From Acinetobacter sp. ANC 4173 (GTDB taxonomy: Bacteria > Pseudomonadota > Gammaproteobacteria > Pseudomonadales > Moraxellaceae), in NCBI RefSeq assembly GCF_004331255.1, contig NZ_SJOF01000003.1:62001-126000 (forward strand): a stretch of DNA of 64,000 nt, in the 5' to 3' direction. The position numbers and the translations under genes were made by a program. Below are positions 9,108 through 17,702 of this stretch, one piece after another. The notes under the pieces are model-generated. The model was given only the letters and a program-made list of their open reading frames with translations. It was not told the DNA's origin and did no database searches. Numbering within the stretch: position 1 is the first letter of the stretch; each line of letters begins with the position of its first letter.

Positions 9108-11153
9108 ATGGCCGCAGTCCAACAATTGCAAGGGGTTGGAAGTGCCTCTGCTGCATTACTTGAAAAACTGAATATTTTCACCACGGATGATTTACTGTTT
9201 CATCTGCCGCGGGATTATGAAGATCGTAGCACGATCATCCCCATGAACCAATTGGAGGTTGGGCGTAGCTATTTACTCGAAGGTACGGTGAAATCAGTGG
9301 ACTTTCCGCCAGGAAAGCGTAAATCCATGGCCATTTTACTGGATGATGAACTCGGTAAAGTCACGCTACGCTTTTATCACCTGTATAAAGCCCTAACCGA
9401 TCGCGGCAAAGTGGGCAACCGTTTACGGGTTTTTGGGGAAGTCCGTGTTGGTGCGCGTGGTTTGGAAATGTATCATCCTGAAATTCAGTTAATTACTGAA
9501 CATACGCCATTGCCGCACACCCAGCTCACAGCCATTTATCCAGCGACCGATGGATTGACCCAAACCAAGCTACGTGAATACGTCAAACATGCCTTAAAAC
9601 AGCACAGTGATGATTTACCAGAGTTACTGCCACAGAAATTCACCAATGGCTATGCCTTGAAACAAGCCTTGCATTACATCCATGAACCGCCACTGGATGC
9701 CAACATGTTGCAGTTGAGTCAAGGTTCACACCCTGCGCAGCAACGTCTAATTTTTGAGGAATTGGTGGCTCATCAAGTCAGCCTGCTGACCCGCCGCGCC
9801 TACATCCAACAGATTGCAGCCCCCTCGTTTACTAATAGTAAAACCTTTGCCAAACAATTACTGGCTGCCTTGCCCTTTAAAATGACCGCAGCACAGAAGC
9901 GCGTGTCTAAAGAAATCTCCGATGATTTAAAGCAACACAAGCCAATGTTACGTCTGGTACAAGGCGATGTTGGTGCAGGTAAAACGCTCGTGGCAGCACT
10001 TGCTGCTTGTCATGCCTTAGAAGAAGGTTGGCAAGTTGCCCTCATGGCACCGACTGAAATTCTCGCAGAACAGCATTATTTGAATTTTAAATGCTGGTTT
10101 GAACCTTTAGGCTTAAATGTGGCATGGCTATCAGGCAAGCAAAAAGGTAAAGCCCGTGCCTTGGCAGAGCAACAAATCCAACAAGGCTCGGCTCAACTGG
10201 TGATTGGTACGCATGCCTTGTTCCAAGACAGTGTTGCCTTTCATAAATTGGGCTTGGTGATTATTGATGAGCAACATCGCTTTGGGGTCGATCAGCGTTT
10301 GGCACTTCGCAATAAAGGCGCACAGCAAACCACGCCACATCAATTGGTCATGACAGCAACGCCTATCCCACGCACACTTGCCATGTCTGCCTATGGGGAC
10401 TTAGACACCTCTGTCATTGATGAACTGCCCCCTGGTCGAACCCCGATTCAAACGGTGACCATTCCTTTAGACCGACGTGAAGAAGTCTTGCAACGGATTG
10501 CCAGTAATTGTACCGAAGGCAAACAGGCTTATTGGGTCTGTACACTGGTGGAACAATCGGAAACTTTAGATGCACAAGCTGCGGAAGCCACCTATGCCGA
10601 AATTAAACACCGTTTCCCAACACTAAATATCGGATTGGTACATGGCAAAATGAAAGCTGATGAAAAGCAAACGGTCATGCAACAATTCAAGGACAATGAA
10701 CTACAACTGCTGATTGCGACCACGGTGATTGAGGTCGGCGTGGATGTACCGAATGCCTCCATCATGGTGATTGAAAATGCTGAGCGACTGGGCTTATCTC
10801 AACTGCATCAATTACGTGGTCGTGTCGGACGTGGTGCCAAAGCCAGTTTCTGTGCCTTGTTGTATAAAAATCCACTGTCACAAAATGGACAAGAGCGCTT
10901 ACGCATCATGCGTGAAACCAATGATGGCTTTATCATTGCAGAGAAAGATTTAGAGATTCGTGGCCCTGGGGAATTACTCGGCACCAAACAAACGGGAGAT
11001 ATGGGCTTTCGCGTTGCCAAATTAGAACGCGATGATCACTTGCTCAATCAGGCACATTATGTCGCACAGCAAATCCTGAAAGACTATCCGATACAAGCAG
11101 ATGCTTTACTCAAACGCTGGCTGCCAGAAGCCCCTCGCTATGCCTATGTTTAA
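9108..11153 (+). CDS. recG: ATP-dependent DNA helicase RecG
   Basis: 681-residue branched-DNA translocase that reverses stalled forks and processes recombination intermediates. An N-terminal OB-fold wedge domain precedes the helicase core. Visible motifs are Walker A GDVGAGKT (near residue 286), the DEQH box in IIDEQHRFG, motif III TATPIPRTL, and motif VI QLRGRVGRG, followed by the RecG-specific C-terminal region with GPGELLGTKQTG. Length agrees with the family (about 690). Start ATG 9108 is preceded by GAGGGG. It overlaps comF by 14 bases, indicating a two-gene operon. Confidence 0.96.
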   Translation: MAAVQQLQGVGSASAALLEKLNIFTTDDLLFHLPRDYEDRSTIIPMNQLEVGRSYLLEGTVKSVDFPPGKRKSMAILLDDELGKVTLRFYHLYKALTDRGKVGNRLRVFGEVRVGARGLEMYHPEIQLITEHTPLPHTQLTAIYPATDGLTQTKLREYVKHALKQHSDDLPELLPQKFTNGYALKQALHYIHEPPLDANMLQLSQGSHPAQQRLIFEELVAHQVSLLTRRAYIQQIAAPSFTNSKTFAKQLLAALPFKMTAAQKRVSKEISDDLKQHKPMLRLVQGDVGAGKTLVAALAACHALEEGWQVALMAPTEILAEQHYLNFKCWFEPLGLNVAWLSGKQKGKARALAEQQIQQGSAQLVIGTHALFQDSVAFHKLGLVIIDEQHRFGVDQRLALRNKGAQQTTPHQLVMTATPIPRTLAMSAYGDLDTSVIDELPPGRTPIQTVTIPLDRREEVLQRIASNCTEGKQAYWVCTLVEQSETLDAQAAEATYAEIKHRFPTLNIGLVHGKMKADEKQTVMQQFKDNELQLLIATTVIEVGVDVPNASIMVIENAERLGLSQLHQLRGRVGRGAKASFCALLYKNPLSQNGQERLRIMRETNDGFIIAEKDLEIRGPGELLGTKQTGDMGFRVAKLERDDHLLNQAHYVAQQILKDYPIQADALLKRWLPEAPRYAYV

Positions 11154-11778
11154 ACCATTTTTATCTAGGGCTCAGCACTGGCTGCATTCTGCACTCCCAT
11201 GTCAATTTTGTGGACTTGAGCGCGGTCGTCATGCGAGCCTCTGTCAAGATTGCTGGAACCATTTACCGTGGCTCAAGCAAAGTGTGCAACGTCAAGAAAT
11301 CGAGGTTCAAGTCGCTTGCCATTATGCTTATCCCCTTGATCGGGTGATTCAGCAATTTAAATATGAACAACAATTACATTTCCAAATCTTGCTGACTGGA
11401 CTGCTGAAACAGCTCGAATACCGACAAATTCAGGCGATTGTCCCTATGCCGATTTCGACTCAGCGCTTAGCCGAACGGGGTTATAACCAAAGTGTCATTC
11501 TGGCACAACGTTTAGGACAACACTTAAACATTCCAGTCTGGCAACCGATTCAACGACAGCATCAACATGCACAAAAAGGCTTAAGCCGTTTAGAACGACT
11601 GGGTCAAATCGAACAGCAATTTAAAATTGCCCCTACAAATCGACAGCGTTTTCGTCGCGTGTTAATGCTGGATGATGTAGTGACGACAGGTAGCTCGCTC
11701 AAAACCTTAGAACGAGCACTTACCGAATTGGGCTGTCGAAAAATTGAAGCGGTCTGTATTGCAGCAGCTCAAGCCTGA
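11140..11778 (+). CDS. comF: ComF family phosphoribosyltransferase-like protein
   Basis: 212-residue protein of the ComF/GntX family, linked in naturally competent bacteria to DNA uptake at the cytoplasmic face. The N-terminus has a four-cysteine zinc motif, CQFCG and later CQDCW; the C-terminus has the PRPP loop VLMLDDVVTTGSS. The ERGYNQS segment is also typical. Two near starts are possible (ATG 11140 and 11146), both inside the recG 3' end, so translation is probably coupled to recG. Acinetobacter species are frequently transformable, which fits, but the biochemical role of ComF remains incompletely defined. Confidence 0.88.
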   Translation: MPMFKPFLSRAQHWLHSALPCQFCGLERGRHASLCQDCWNHLPWLKQSVQRQEIEVQVACHYAYPLDRVIQQFKYEQQLHFQILLTGLLKQLEYRQIQAIVPMPISTQRLAERGYNQSVILAQRLGQHLNIPVWQPIQRQHQHAQKGLSRLERLGQIEQQFKIAPTNRQRFRRVLMLDDVVTTGSSLKTLERALTELGCRKIEAVCIAAAQA

Positions 11779-11815
11779 CTTTCATCAAATTTTAAACGAC
11801 TGCTCAGATCAACTG

Positions 11816-12217
11816 CTATGCTTGGGTTTTGAATTGCTCACGCACCCACGGCAACACAATTTCTCGAGTCAATGGGGCCAATGGTGTCGTTTGGTCATCC
11901 CAATCAATCCATTTCAGTTCTGCAATTTCAGCCGCAATTTGTGGTGCAGTGTCTAGTTCGACATGGAATACATGGCTTATCAATAAATGATCGGGTTCAT
12001 TGGCCGCAGCGGTTTCAAAGCGACCAACAAACTGGCTAATTTTCGCCTGACAACCAATTTCCTCGGCAATTTCCCGTAGAATACAGTGTTCAGGTGTTTC
12101 ATCTTGTTCTAACTTGCCACCCACCTGCATAAAAAAACGAGTGTTGTGCTTACGCACCAATAACAACTGCTGTTGTGTATTTAACACAATACCCGCAGCG
12201 ACAGTAATTTGTTTCAT
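11816..12217 (-). CDS. NUDIX hydrolase
   Basis: 133-residue NUDIX pyrophosphohydrolase. The Nudix box is complete: it begins GGKLEQDE and ends REIAEEIG, with the spacing GX5EX7REUXEEXG. The N-terminus MKQITVAAGIVLN is the usual first strand. Start ATG 12217 is chosen because it forms the overlap TAATG with the stop codon of the upstream LOG gene; an upstream in-frame start would lie within that gene. Substrate (oxidised nucleotide, ADP-ribose or other) cannot be predicted. It is cotranscribed with the LOG-family gene, also a nucleotide-metabolism enzyme. Confidence 0.88.
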   Translation of the reverse strand: MKQITVAAGIVLNTQQQLLLVRKHNTRFFMQVGGKLEQDETPEHCILREIAEEIGCQAKISQFVGRFETAAANEPDHLLISHVFHVELDTAPQIAAEIAELKWIDWDDQTTPLAPLTREIVLPWVREQFKTQA

Positions 12218-12816
12218 TAGCCGTGTTTCACCAAGTCTTGCTGCTCGGTCATGCCCCATTTTGGTGTAGGCGCAACATACATTTCAAACTGCTGTAAGAT
12301 GACTTCTAGTGAAGCATCTGCAATTAAACTTTCACTAAAGCGAGAATGGGTAAAGCCTTTCTGCATGGTTAGATGGATGAATTTAAGCAAGTCATCATAA
12401 AAGCCTTCAACATTTAAAAATGCACACGGTTTTAAGTGAATCCCCAATTGCGCCCAAGTCCATTGCTCAAAAATTTCTTCCAAAGTTCCCGCACCCCCTG
12501 GCAATGCAATAAAGGCATCGGAAAGTTCGGACATTTTGGTTTTACGTTCATGCATATTTTTCACCACATGCAGTTCCGTTAAATCAGGATGCGCCAACTC
12601 ACGATCTACCAAGGCATGCGGAATAACCCCAATCACTCGCCCACCCGCTTGTAAGGCACTATCTGCAATCACACCCATCAAACCCGAGCGCCCACCACCA
12701 TAGACCAGTGTTTTACCCTGCTGAGCCAAAGTTTGCCCCACATGACGCGCTGTTTCTAAAAAAATGGTGTCTGTACCAACCGCTGAACCACAAAAAACTG
12801 CAATAGAATGTGTCAT
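12217..12816 (-). CDS. LOG-family (TIGR00730) nucleotide phosphoribohydrolase
   Basis: 199-residue Rossmann-fold protein of the Lonely Guy family, often mis-annotated as lysine decarboxylase. Members cleave nucleoside 5'-monophosphates to base and ribose 5-phosphate. Signatures are VYGGGRSGLMG near the N-terminus and the PGGAGTLEEIFE motif near residue 106. The bacterial substrate may be AMP or a cytokinin-like nucleotide. It ends in a 1-base overlap with the NUDIX gene, so the two are translationally coupled. Confidence 0.9.
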   Translation of the reverse strand: MTHSIAVFCGSAVGTDTIFLETARHVGQTLAQQGKTLVYGGGRSGLMGVIADSALQAGGRVIGVIPHALVDRELAHPDLTELHVVKNMHERKTKMSELSDAFIALPGGAGTLEEIFEQWTWAQLGIHLKPCAFLNVEGFYDDLLKFIHLTMQKGFTHSRFSESLIADASLEVILQQFEMYVAPTPKWGMTEQQDLVKHG

Positions 12817-12970
12817 TATTTCACCATGTTATGATCTTGTCATACCGCGAACGTAAAGTAGATGGAGATTTTTTCATAAATTAGCAATCCAAGCAGTGTT
12901 TTTCATGAAATCCTTGTCTAAAATACACCCATCGATTTAACCCATACTGCGTAAGGGAGAAAAGACCTCC

Positions 12971-13984
12971 ATGCTTGAAGCCTTTTACGCCACAGAGCGC
13001 GGTAGTTTAGAAGATGCCACCATTAATGGCGGTTTTGACTTACACCCAGAATTGGTCTGGGTCGATCTCATTGCACCTTCACAAGAAGAACAGCAATGGG
13101 TTTTAGATGCGTATGATCAAAACCTACCTACATTAAAGTCATTAGAAGACATCTCTTCATCTGCCCGATTCTACCGTGATGATGATGGTATTTTGCATAT
13201 CAGCACGTATTTTTTAACGAAAAATAAAAATTATCAGGTGGATGGTGAGGCAGATGATAATTCCAGTATTTTAGCCACAGTACAAACCGTTGCTTTTATT
13301 TTACATAAAGAGCGTTTGTTTACTCTACGTGGTGAAAAGCTGGTGGCTTTCCGTGCCTTTCGTGCACGTGCTCGTCGCAATGATTACGAAATTGACTATA
13401 AAGACCCGACTTGGGTACTGTTAGGTTTACTCGAAGCCAAACTGGATGAGCTTGCGGATATCTTGGAAGATATCCACAAGGACTTGGAAAAATACTCCAC
13501 AGAGGTACTGAATAACCGTCATCGTGAACAAATTCTCGACCTTGATGACATGATTACCCGACTGGCACAGTTAGAAGATATGTTGGGTAAGGCGCAGCTC
13601 TGTCTGATTGACTTACGTCGTGTCCTGACCTTTTTATCCCGTCCGCGTGCCTTAGGCAGTCATATCTATGATGCAGACATTCGAGAGTTGAGTGAAGATG
13701 TTCGCTCACTGGTCGAACATGATGCCTTCTTGTTCCAGAAAGTGCGCTTCTTACTAGATACCACGTCAGGATTCATTAACACCGAGCAGAATGACACCAT
13801 TCGTCGCTTCTCGATTTTACCCAGTATGCTTGCACCCCCAATGTTGGTTGCCAGTATCTACGGTATGAATACAGATGTTTTACCTTTTGCCCACGGCACC
13901 ACCAGTTTTGTTGCTGTCAGCTTAATCATTGTCGGCTTCTTTATCGGCCCACTGATTTACTTCCGCTGGAAAAAATGGATCTGA
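12971..13984 (+). CDS. CorA-family magnesium/divalent cation transporter
   Basis: 337-residue 2-TM-GxN transporter. A long acidic and helical cytoplasmic domain (residues 1 to about 270) precedes two C-terminal membrane helices, with the selectivity signature YGMNTDV at the end of TM1 and a positively charged KKWI terminus. It forms homopentamers that move Mg2+ and sometimes Co2+ or Ni2+ inward. The start at 12971 has a purine-rich GGGAGAAAAG ahead. It is a single-gene unit. Confidence 0.9.
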   Translation: MLEAFYATERGSLEDATINGGFDLHPELVWVDLIAPSQEEQQWVLDAYDQNLPTLKSLEDISSSARFYRDDDGILHISTYFLTKNKNYQVDGEADDNSSILATVQTVAFILHKERLFTLRGEKLVAFRAFRARARRNDYEIDYKDPTWVLLGLLEAKLDELADILEDIHKDLEKYSTEVLNNRHREQILDLDDMITRLAQLEDMLGKAQLCLIDLRRVLTFLSRPRALGSHIYDADIRELSEDVRSLVEHDAFLFQKVRFLLDTTSGFINTEQNDTIRRFSILPSMLAPPMLVASIYGMNTDVLPFAHGTTSFVAVSLIIVGFFIGPLIYFRWKKWI

Positions 13985-14056
13985 ATATTATTTTTTGCAT
14001 GGTGTAATCAGCGATGTACAACAGAATACTGTATTTTTGAGCATAAGATTCAGCAT

Positions 14057-14088
14057 AAAAAAAGCACCGCAATTGCGGTGCTTTTTTT
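14057..14088. terminator. Bidirectional terminator between the CorA-family gene and mlaB
   Basis: Perfect 18-nt palindrome GCACCGCAATTGCGGTGC (14064-14081), flanked by an A-tract and a T7 run. The mlaB stop codon overlaps the T run. Confidence 0.9.
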
Positions 14089-14371
14089 AGATAATCTGCA
14101 GATCATCTTGCAGATGACAAGCCTGAATAATCTTCATCATTTTCTCAGGCACAGCCTTAAACTGTAAGCCTTGTGCTTGTGGCGTTTGTCGTAACCAACG
14201 CACCAACACCGCTAATGCCAAGGTACTCCCCTGTTGTAACTGTGACAAATTCACCACCACAGGCAACGGTTGTTTCTGAATCAATGCCAAACCCTGCTGA
14301 TAATATTGTTCAGCATTGTCATAGTCGATTTTTCCAGCGACCTGTAATTCCTGATTGACGAGACTAATCAC
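14087..14371 (-). CDS. mlaB: STAS-domain protein MlaB
   Basis: 94-residue cytoplasmic STAS-domain subunit of the Mla ABC complex, which binds and stabilises the MlaF ATPase. The STAS fold is visible as alternating strands and helices, with the conserved loop QQGSTLALAVLVRWL carrying the Ser-Thr pair equivalent to the phosphorylatable site of STAS proteins. The start appears to be GTG 14371, preceded by AGGTGAAAG. It is the last gene of mlaFEDCB, 12 bases after mlaC. Confidence 0.87.
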   Translation of the reverse strand: MISLVNQELQVAGKIDYDNAEQYYQQGLALIQKQPLPVVVNLSQLQQGSTLALAVLVRWLRQTPQAQGLQFKAVPEKMMKIIQACHLQDDLQII

Positions 14372-14383
14372 CTTTCACCTATC

Positions 14384-15016
14384 TTATTTTTTCTTTACAG
14401 CTGCATCAGCATCTGGTTCAAAGTTAGCAATCGCTTTATCCAGATTACCGCCATTACGTTTAACTGTCGCTGCGAACTGGTTGCGGAATTGTAGACCTAA
14501 ATCAATACCCGATACGTTGATGTTACGAATCTTCCATTGGCTACCTTTATCCGCCAACTGGAACGACACAGGAATCTTTTCACCATTGTTATTAAAGTCA
14601 ATGGTCACAACAGGGTTAGCGCTACCACTCGCTTTATAAGGGCGAACAGTGTAGGTTTGGTTACTGAATTTCGCAAATGCAGTGCCATAATTTTCAATCA
14701 GTGTTTCACGAAAGTTCTTTTCAAACTGTGCACGTTGTGCTGCGGTACTGTACTGATTGGTTGCATATGTCCCCATCACAATACGGGTAAAAGCTTGTGA
14801 ATCCACATATGGATCTAAGTTTTGACGCACAATAGCTTTTACTGCCGTTGGGTTGTTCTGCAATTTGGCATGATCAGCTTTTAAGCGGCCAATTAAACCA
14901 TCTGCCACACGCTTAATAAATGTTGGAGGGGCTTCAGCTGGCGCAGCAAATGCAGTACCTGCAATCATGGTTGATAAAATGCTTGCTGTTAGTGTTTGTT
15001 TCAACAACATATTCAC
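14384..15016 (-). CDS. mlaC: Periplasmic phospholipid-binding protein MlaC
   Basis: 210-residue soluble carrier that shuttles phospholipid between the outer-membrane MlaA-porin complex and the inner-membrane MlaFEDB complex. There is a Sec signal peptide ending in GTAFA-APAEA, and the body begins FIKRVADGLIGRL, typical of the Ttg2/MlaC family. GTG 15016 is well spaced from AGAGGA; ATG 15010 is the alternative. It lies 19 bases after mlaD in the same operon. Confidence 0.93.
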   Translation of the reverse strand: MNMLLKQTLTASILSTMIAGTAFAAPAEAPPTFIKRVADGLIGRLKADHAKLQNNPTAVKAIVRQNLDPYVDSQAFTRIVMGTYATNQYSTAAQRAQFEKNFRETLIENYGTAFAKFSNQTYTVRPYKASGSANPVVTIDFNNNGEKIPVSFQLADKGSQWKIRNINVSGIDLGLQFRNQFAATVKRNGGNLDKAIANFEPDADAAVKKK

Positions 15017-15035
15017 TTCTAAATTCCTCTCTCAA

Positions 15036-15704
15036 TTACTCAACAAATGCCGGTTCAGCATCTGTTTTCTCAGTTGGTGCCTCAGCTTCTGCTGATGGGG
15101 TCGATGACTTACCAGCACCTGCTGTAATAAATTTACTAATTAAATCTTCAAGATCCATCGTACCTTGAGTATTGGCAATCGATGCACCGCGCTTAACATA
15201 ATTTAAGCCACCACCTGGAACAACTTTCAAATACTTCTCACCCAACAAACCATTGGTTGCTACCATTATGTAAGCATCTTCATCAATACTGGTGATGGAT
15301 TTCATGTTCGCAATAAGTTGCTGTTCCATTTCTTTTTGTTTCGCTGGTGTCGCTTCCGTATATGCTGTGCTATAGCGCAACTCATCTAACGCATTGGTTT
15401 CAACCGTTTTCAACTGTTCTTCGTTAAAAGACGTTAACTTGCCATCCAACTCAAACTGCACGGTTGCCAAACGCGTAACGGGATCTAAGGTAATATCCGT
15501 CACACGACCAATGGTCACACCGCTCATGGTGACTTTAGCGCGAGGCTTTAAGCCGTTCACATTATCAAATTGTGCCGTCATGCTATAGGCATCACGTAAG
15601 TTGGTGCCGACTAAGCCACTCACTTTCATTGCCAAGAAAAACAATGCAACACCGAAGACAATGACAAATAATCCTACGGCCAGCTCACTTGTACGTGATT
15701 TCAT
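15036..15704 (-). CDS. mlaD: MCE-domain protein MlaD
   Basis: 222-residue inner-membrane-anchored protein with one N-terminal transmembrane helix (LAVGLFVIVFGVALFFLAM) and a single MCE domain, including the segment DNVNGLKPRAKVTMSGVTIG. MlaD forms a hexameric ring that holds lipid in its central pore. Compared with short homologues it carries an insertion within the MCE region (about residues 90-115, rich in E, K, Q) and an acidic C-terminal tail, features I recall from Acinetobacter MlaD. Its start overlaps the mlaE stop by one base (TAATG). Confidence 0.94.
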   Translation of the reverse strand: MKSRTSELAVGLFVIVFGVALFFLAMKVSGLVGTNLRDAYSMTAQFDNVNGLKPRAKVTMSGVTIGRVTDITLDPVTRLATVQFELDGKLTSFNEEQLKTVETNALDELRYSTAYTEATPAKQKEMEQQLIANMKSITSIDEDAYIMVATNGLLGEKYLKVVPGGGLNYVKRGASIANTQGTMDLEDLISKFITAGAGKSSTPSAEAEAPTEKTDAEPAFVE

Positions 15705-16483
15705 TAAACCCCTCCGAACATGACCGCAGTCAACACAAAATCAAAACCTAATACACAAAGCGATGAATACACCACAGTACGCGTTGTGGATGTCGCAATA
15801 CCTTCCGATGTTGGTACACAGGTATAACCTTGATAAACCGCAATCCAAGTACACAAAATGGCAAAAACAATACTCTTAATAATCGTGCCATTAAAGATAT
15901 CTTTATGGAATTGCACATTACTTTGCATGCCACTCCAGAAAGAACCTTCATCTACGCCCAGAAAATCTACGCCGACCATTTTACCGCCAATAATACCAAT
16001 CGCAGCAAACACCACACTCAACATCGGCAAGCTGAAAATCCCAGCCCATAAGCGTGGTGAAACAATACGTTTTAAGGGATCAACCCCGATCATTTCCATA
16101 CTGGACAACTGCTCTGTGGCTTTCATTAACCCAATTTCTGCAGTCAGTGCAGAACCTGCACGCCCAGCAAACAATAATGCCGCAACGACAGGGGCCAATT
16201 CACGCAACAGGGTTAACGACACCATGGTGCCCAACATGGCTTCTGAACCAATGTTGACCAAAATGGAATAGCCTTGGAGACCTAAAACCAAACCAATGAA
16301 CAAACCCGACACCGAAATAATCAGTAAGGACATCACCCCGACACGGTACATTTGGTAAACAAACAGTTTGACCCCTAACCATGTCGGCATTGAGCATAGA
16401 ATTTGCAACAACATGATGGTTGCAACACCGACACCCTGAACACTTTGAATAACGCGTCTACCTAATGAGGCAATAGCATTCAT
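15704..16483 (-). CDS. mlaE: Lipid ABC transporter permease MlaE
   Basis: 259-residue inner-membrane permease with five or six hydrophobic segments. The family block [27 protein letters not shown] and the coupling-helix region with [13 protein letters not shown] are diagnostic for MlaE. It forms the dimeric core of MlaFEDB, through which phospholipid is moved between the inner membrane and MlaC. It overlaps mlaF by four bases (ATGA) and mlaD by one, so the operon is tightly coupled. Confidence 0.95.
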   Translation of the reverse strand: MNAIASLGRRVIQSVQGVGVATIMLLQILCSMPTWLGVKLFVYQMYRVGVMSLLIISVSGLFIGLVLGLQGYSILVNIGSEAMLGTMVSLTLLRELAPVVAALLFAGRAGSALTAEIGLMKATEQLSSMEMIGVDPLKRIVSPRLWAGIFSLPMLSVVFAAIGIIGGKMVGVDFLGVDEGSFWSGMQSNVQFHKDIFNGTIIKSIVFAILCTWIAVYQGYTCVPTSEGIATSTTRTVVYSSLCVLGFDFVLTAVMFGGV

Positions 16484-17298
16484 GCACGAACCTCGCCTGC
16501 CAAATACGCTTGATGACTAAACTGATACTCTACAGGACCTTCAGCAGCCCCCGTAAGAAACTGACGTACAAATGGCGATGCATTGGCTTTCAACTCTGCT
16601 GGCGTGCCTTCACCTTGCACCTTCCCTTCTGCAACTACATAAATATAATCTGCAATAGAGAGGGTCTCTGATACATCATGCGACACAATAATTGTGGTCA
16701 GCTCTAATGCCTCACGCAGAGAACGAATTAATCGAGTGAGCACCCCTTTAACAATCGGGTCCTGACCGGCAAAAGGCTCATCATACATAATCAATTCTGG
16801 ATCTAATGCAATGGCGCGTGCCAATGCTACACGTCGGTTCATCCCACCCGAAAGCTCAGAAGGCATGAGCTGCTCTGTTCCACGCAAGCCTACCGCTTCC
16901 AACTTTAGTGCGACCAATTCTGCAATCAAATGCTCAGGTAATTGGGTATGTGCACGTAAAGGAAATGCAACGTTTTCATAAACGCTCATATCGGTAAATA
17001 AAGCACCGCTTTGAAACAACATACCCATACGTGCGCGTGCCGCAAACAACTCATGTCGCGACATCTGCCCAATATCTTTACCGTCAAGTAGCACTTGCCC
17101 ATGATCTGGGGTCAATTGTCCCCCAATTAAACGTAACAGGGTCGTTTTACCTGTTCCAGATGGCCCCATAATGGCGGTAATCTGACCACGTCGAATCTTC
17201 AGACTGACTTGTTCATAAATGATTCGTTCCCCTCGCTTAAAACTCAGATCTTTGACTTCAATCAAAGCTGAATTTTCAAGGGGTGCTTGATTATTCAT
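16480..17298 (-). CDS. mlaF: Lipid ABC transporter ATPase MlaF
   Basis: 272-residue ABC ATPase powering MlaE. Walker A is GPSGTGKTT (residues 45-53), the signature is [14 protein letters not shown], Walker B is [14 protein letters not shown], and the H-loop is IIVSHD. LSGGM instead of LSGGQ is typical of MlaF. A C-terminal extension (about 30 residues, with [13 protein letters not shown]) corresponds to the region that contacts the neighbouring MlaF and MlaB. It is the first gene of mlaFEDCB; promoter elements must lie in 17299-17600, where I see no unambiguous site. Confidence 0.95.
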   Translation of the reverse strand: MNNQAPLENSALIEVKDLSFKRGERIIYEQVSLKIRRGQITAIMGPSGTGKTTLLRLIGGQLTPDHGQVLLDGKDIGQMSRHELFAARARMGMLFQSGALFTDMSVYENVAFPLRAHTQLPEHLIAELVALKLEAVGLRGTEQLMPSELSGGMNRRVALARAIALDPELIMYDEPFAGQDPIVKGVLTRLIRSLREALELTTIIVSHDVSETLSIADYIYVVAEGKVQGEGTPAELKANASPFVRQFLTGAAEGPVEYQFSHQAYLAGEVRA

Positions 17299-17656
17299 AG
17301 CGGAGAAAGTTCCTGCAATTTTCCAGCACGCATACTATAAAGGATTGAACTATAAAATGTTACCTAGTTGCGTCGGGTAAACTGTGTGCAATTTGTTTTT
17401 TTAATTCTGTCATTTTAATTACATGAAACGACGCATACAGCATAAAAATTAGAACGCTGTGTTATATAAATTGAGCGTAAAAGAAATAGATCAGATTGCT
17501 CATAAAAAGAATAAAACTCAGATAAGGCATAACGACCTCTTTTAACGAGTACCCTAACATAGGTTGTTGTTCTATTTTGTTGCCCATATTTGTCATATTT
17601 CAACATAAATTTGACTTAGTATACATTTTTTAAACAGTAAACAAAATCTTTAAACA
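17299..17656. other. Intergenic region upstream of mlaF
   Basis: AT-rich spacer between the helicase terminator and mlaFEDCB. It should hold the mla promoter. I see no gene, no clear operator and no RNA structure; a short minus-strand open frame at 17415-17606 lacks a ribosome site and family resemblance. Confidence 0.5.
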
Positions 17657-17690
17657 TAAAAAAACCAGCGCATTGGCGCTGGTTTTTTTT
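17657..17690. terminator. Rho-independent terminator of the RNA helicase gene
   Basis: ACCAGCGC-ATTG-GCGCTGGT (17664-17683), flanked by an A-run and T8. In the minus direction it lies 20 bases past the helicase stop. Confidence 0.92.
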
Positions 17691-17702
17691 AAAAGGTATG
17701 AC

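Noticed and set aside
15830..16271. Plus-strand open frames of up to 137 residues inside mlaE.
   Set aside because: Shadow of a conserved transporter gene; no ribosome site and no family resemblance.
17415..17606. 63-residue minus-strand frame upstream of mlaF.
   Set aside because: No ribosome site, no recognisable features, AT-rich spacer.
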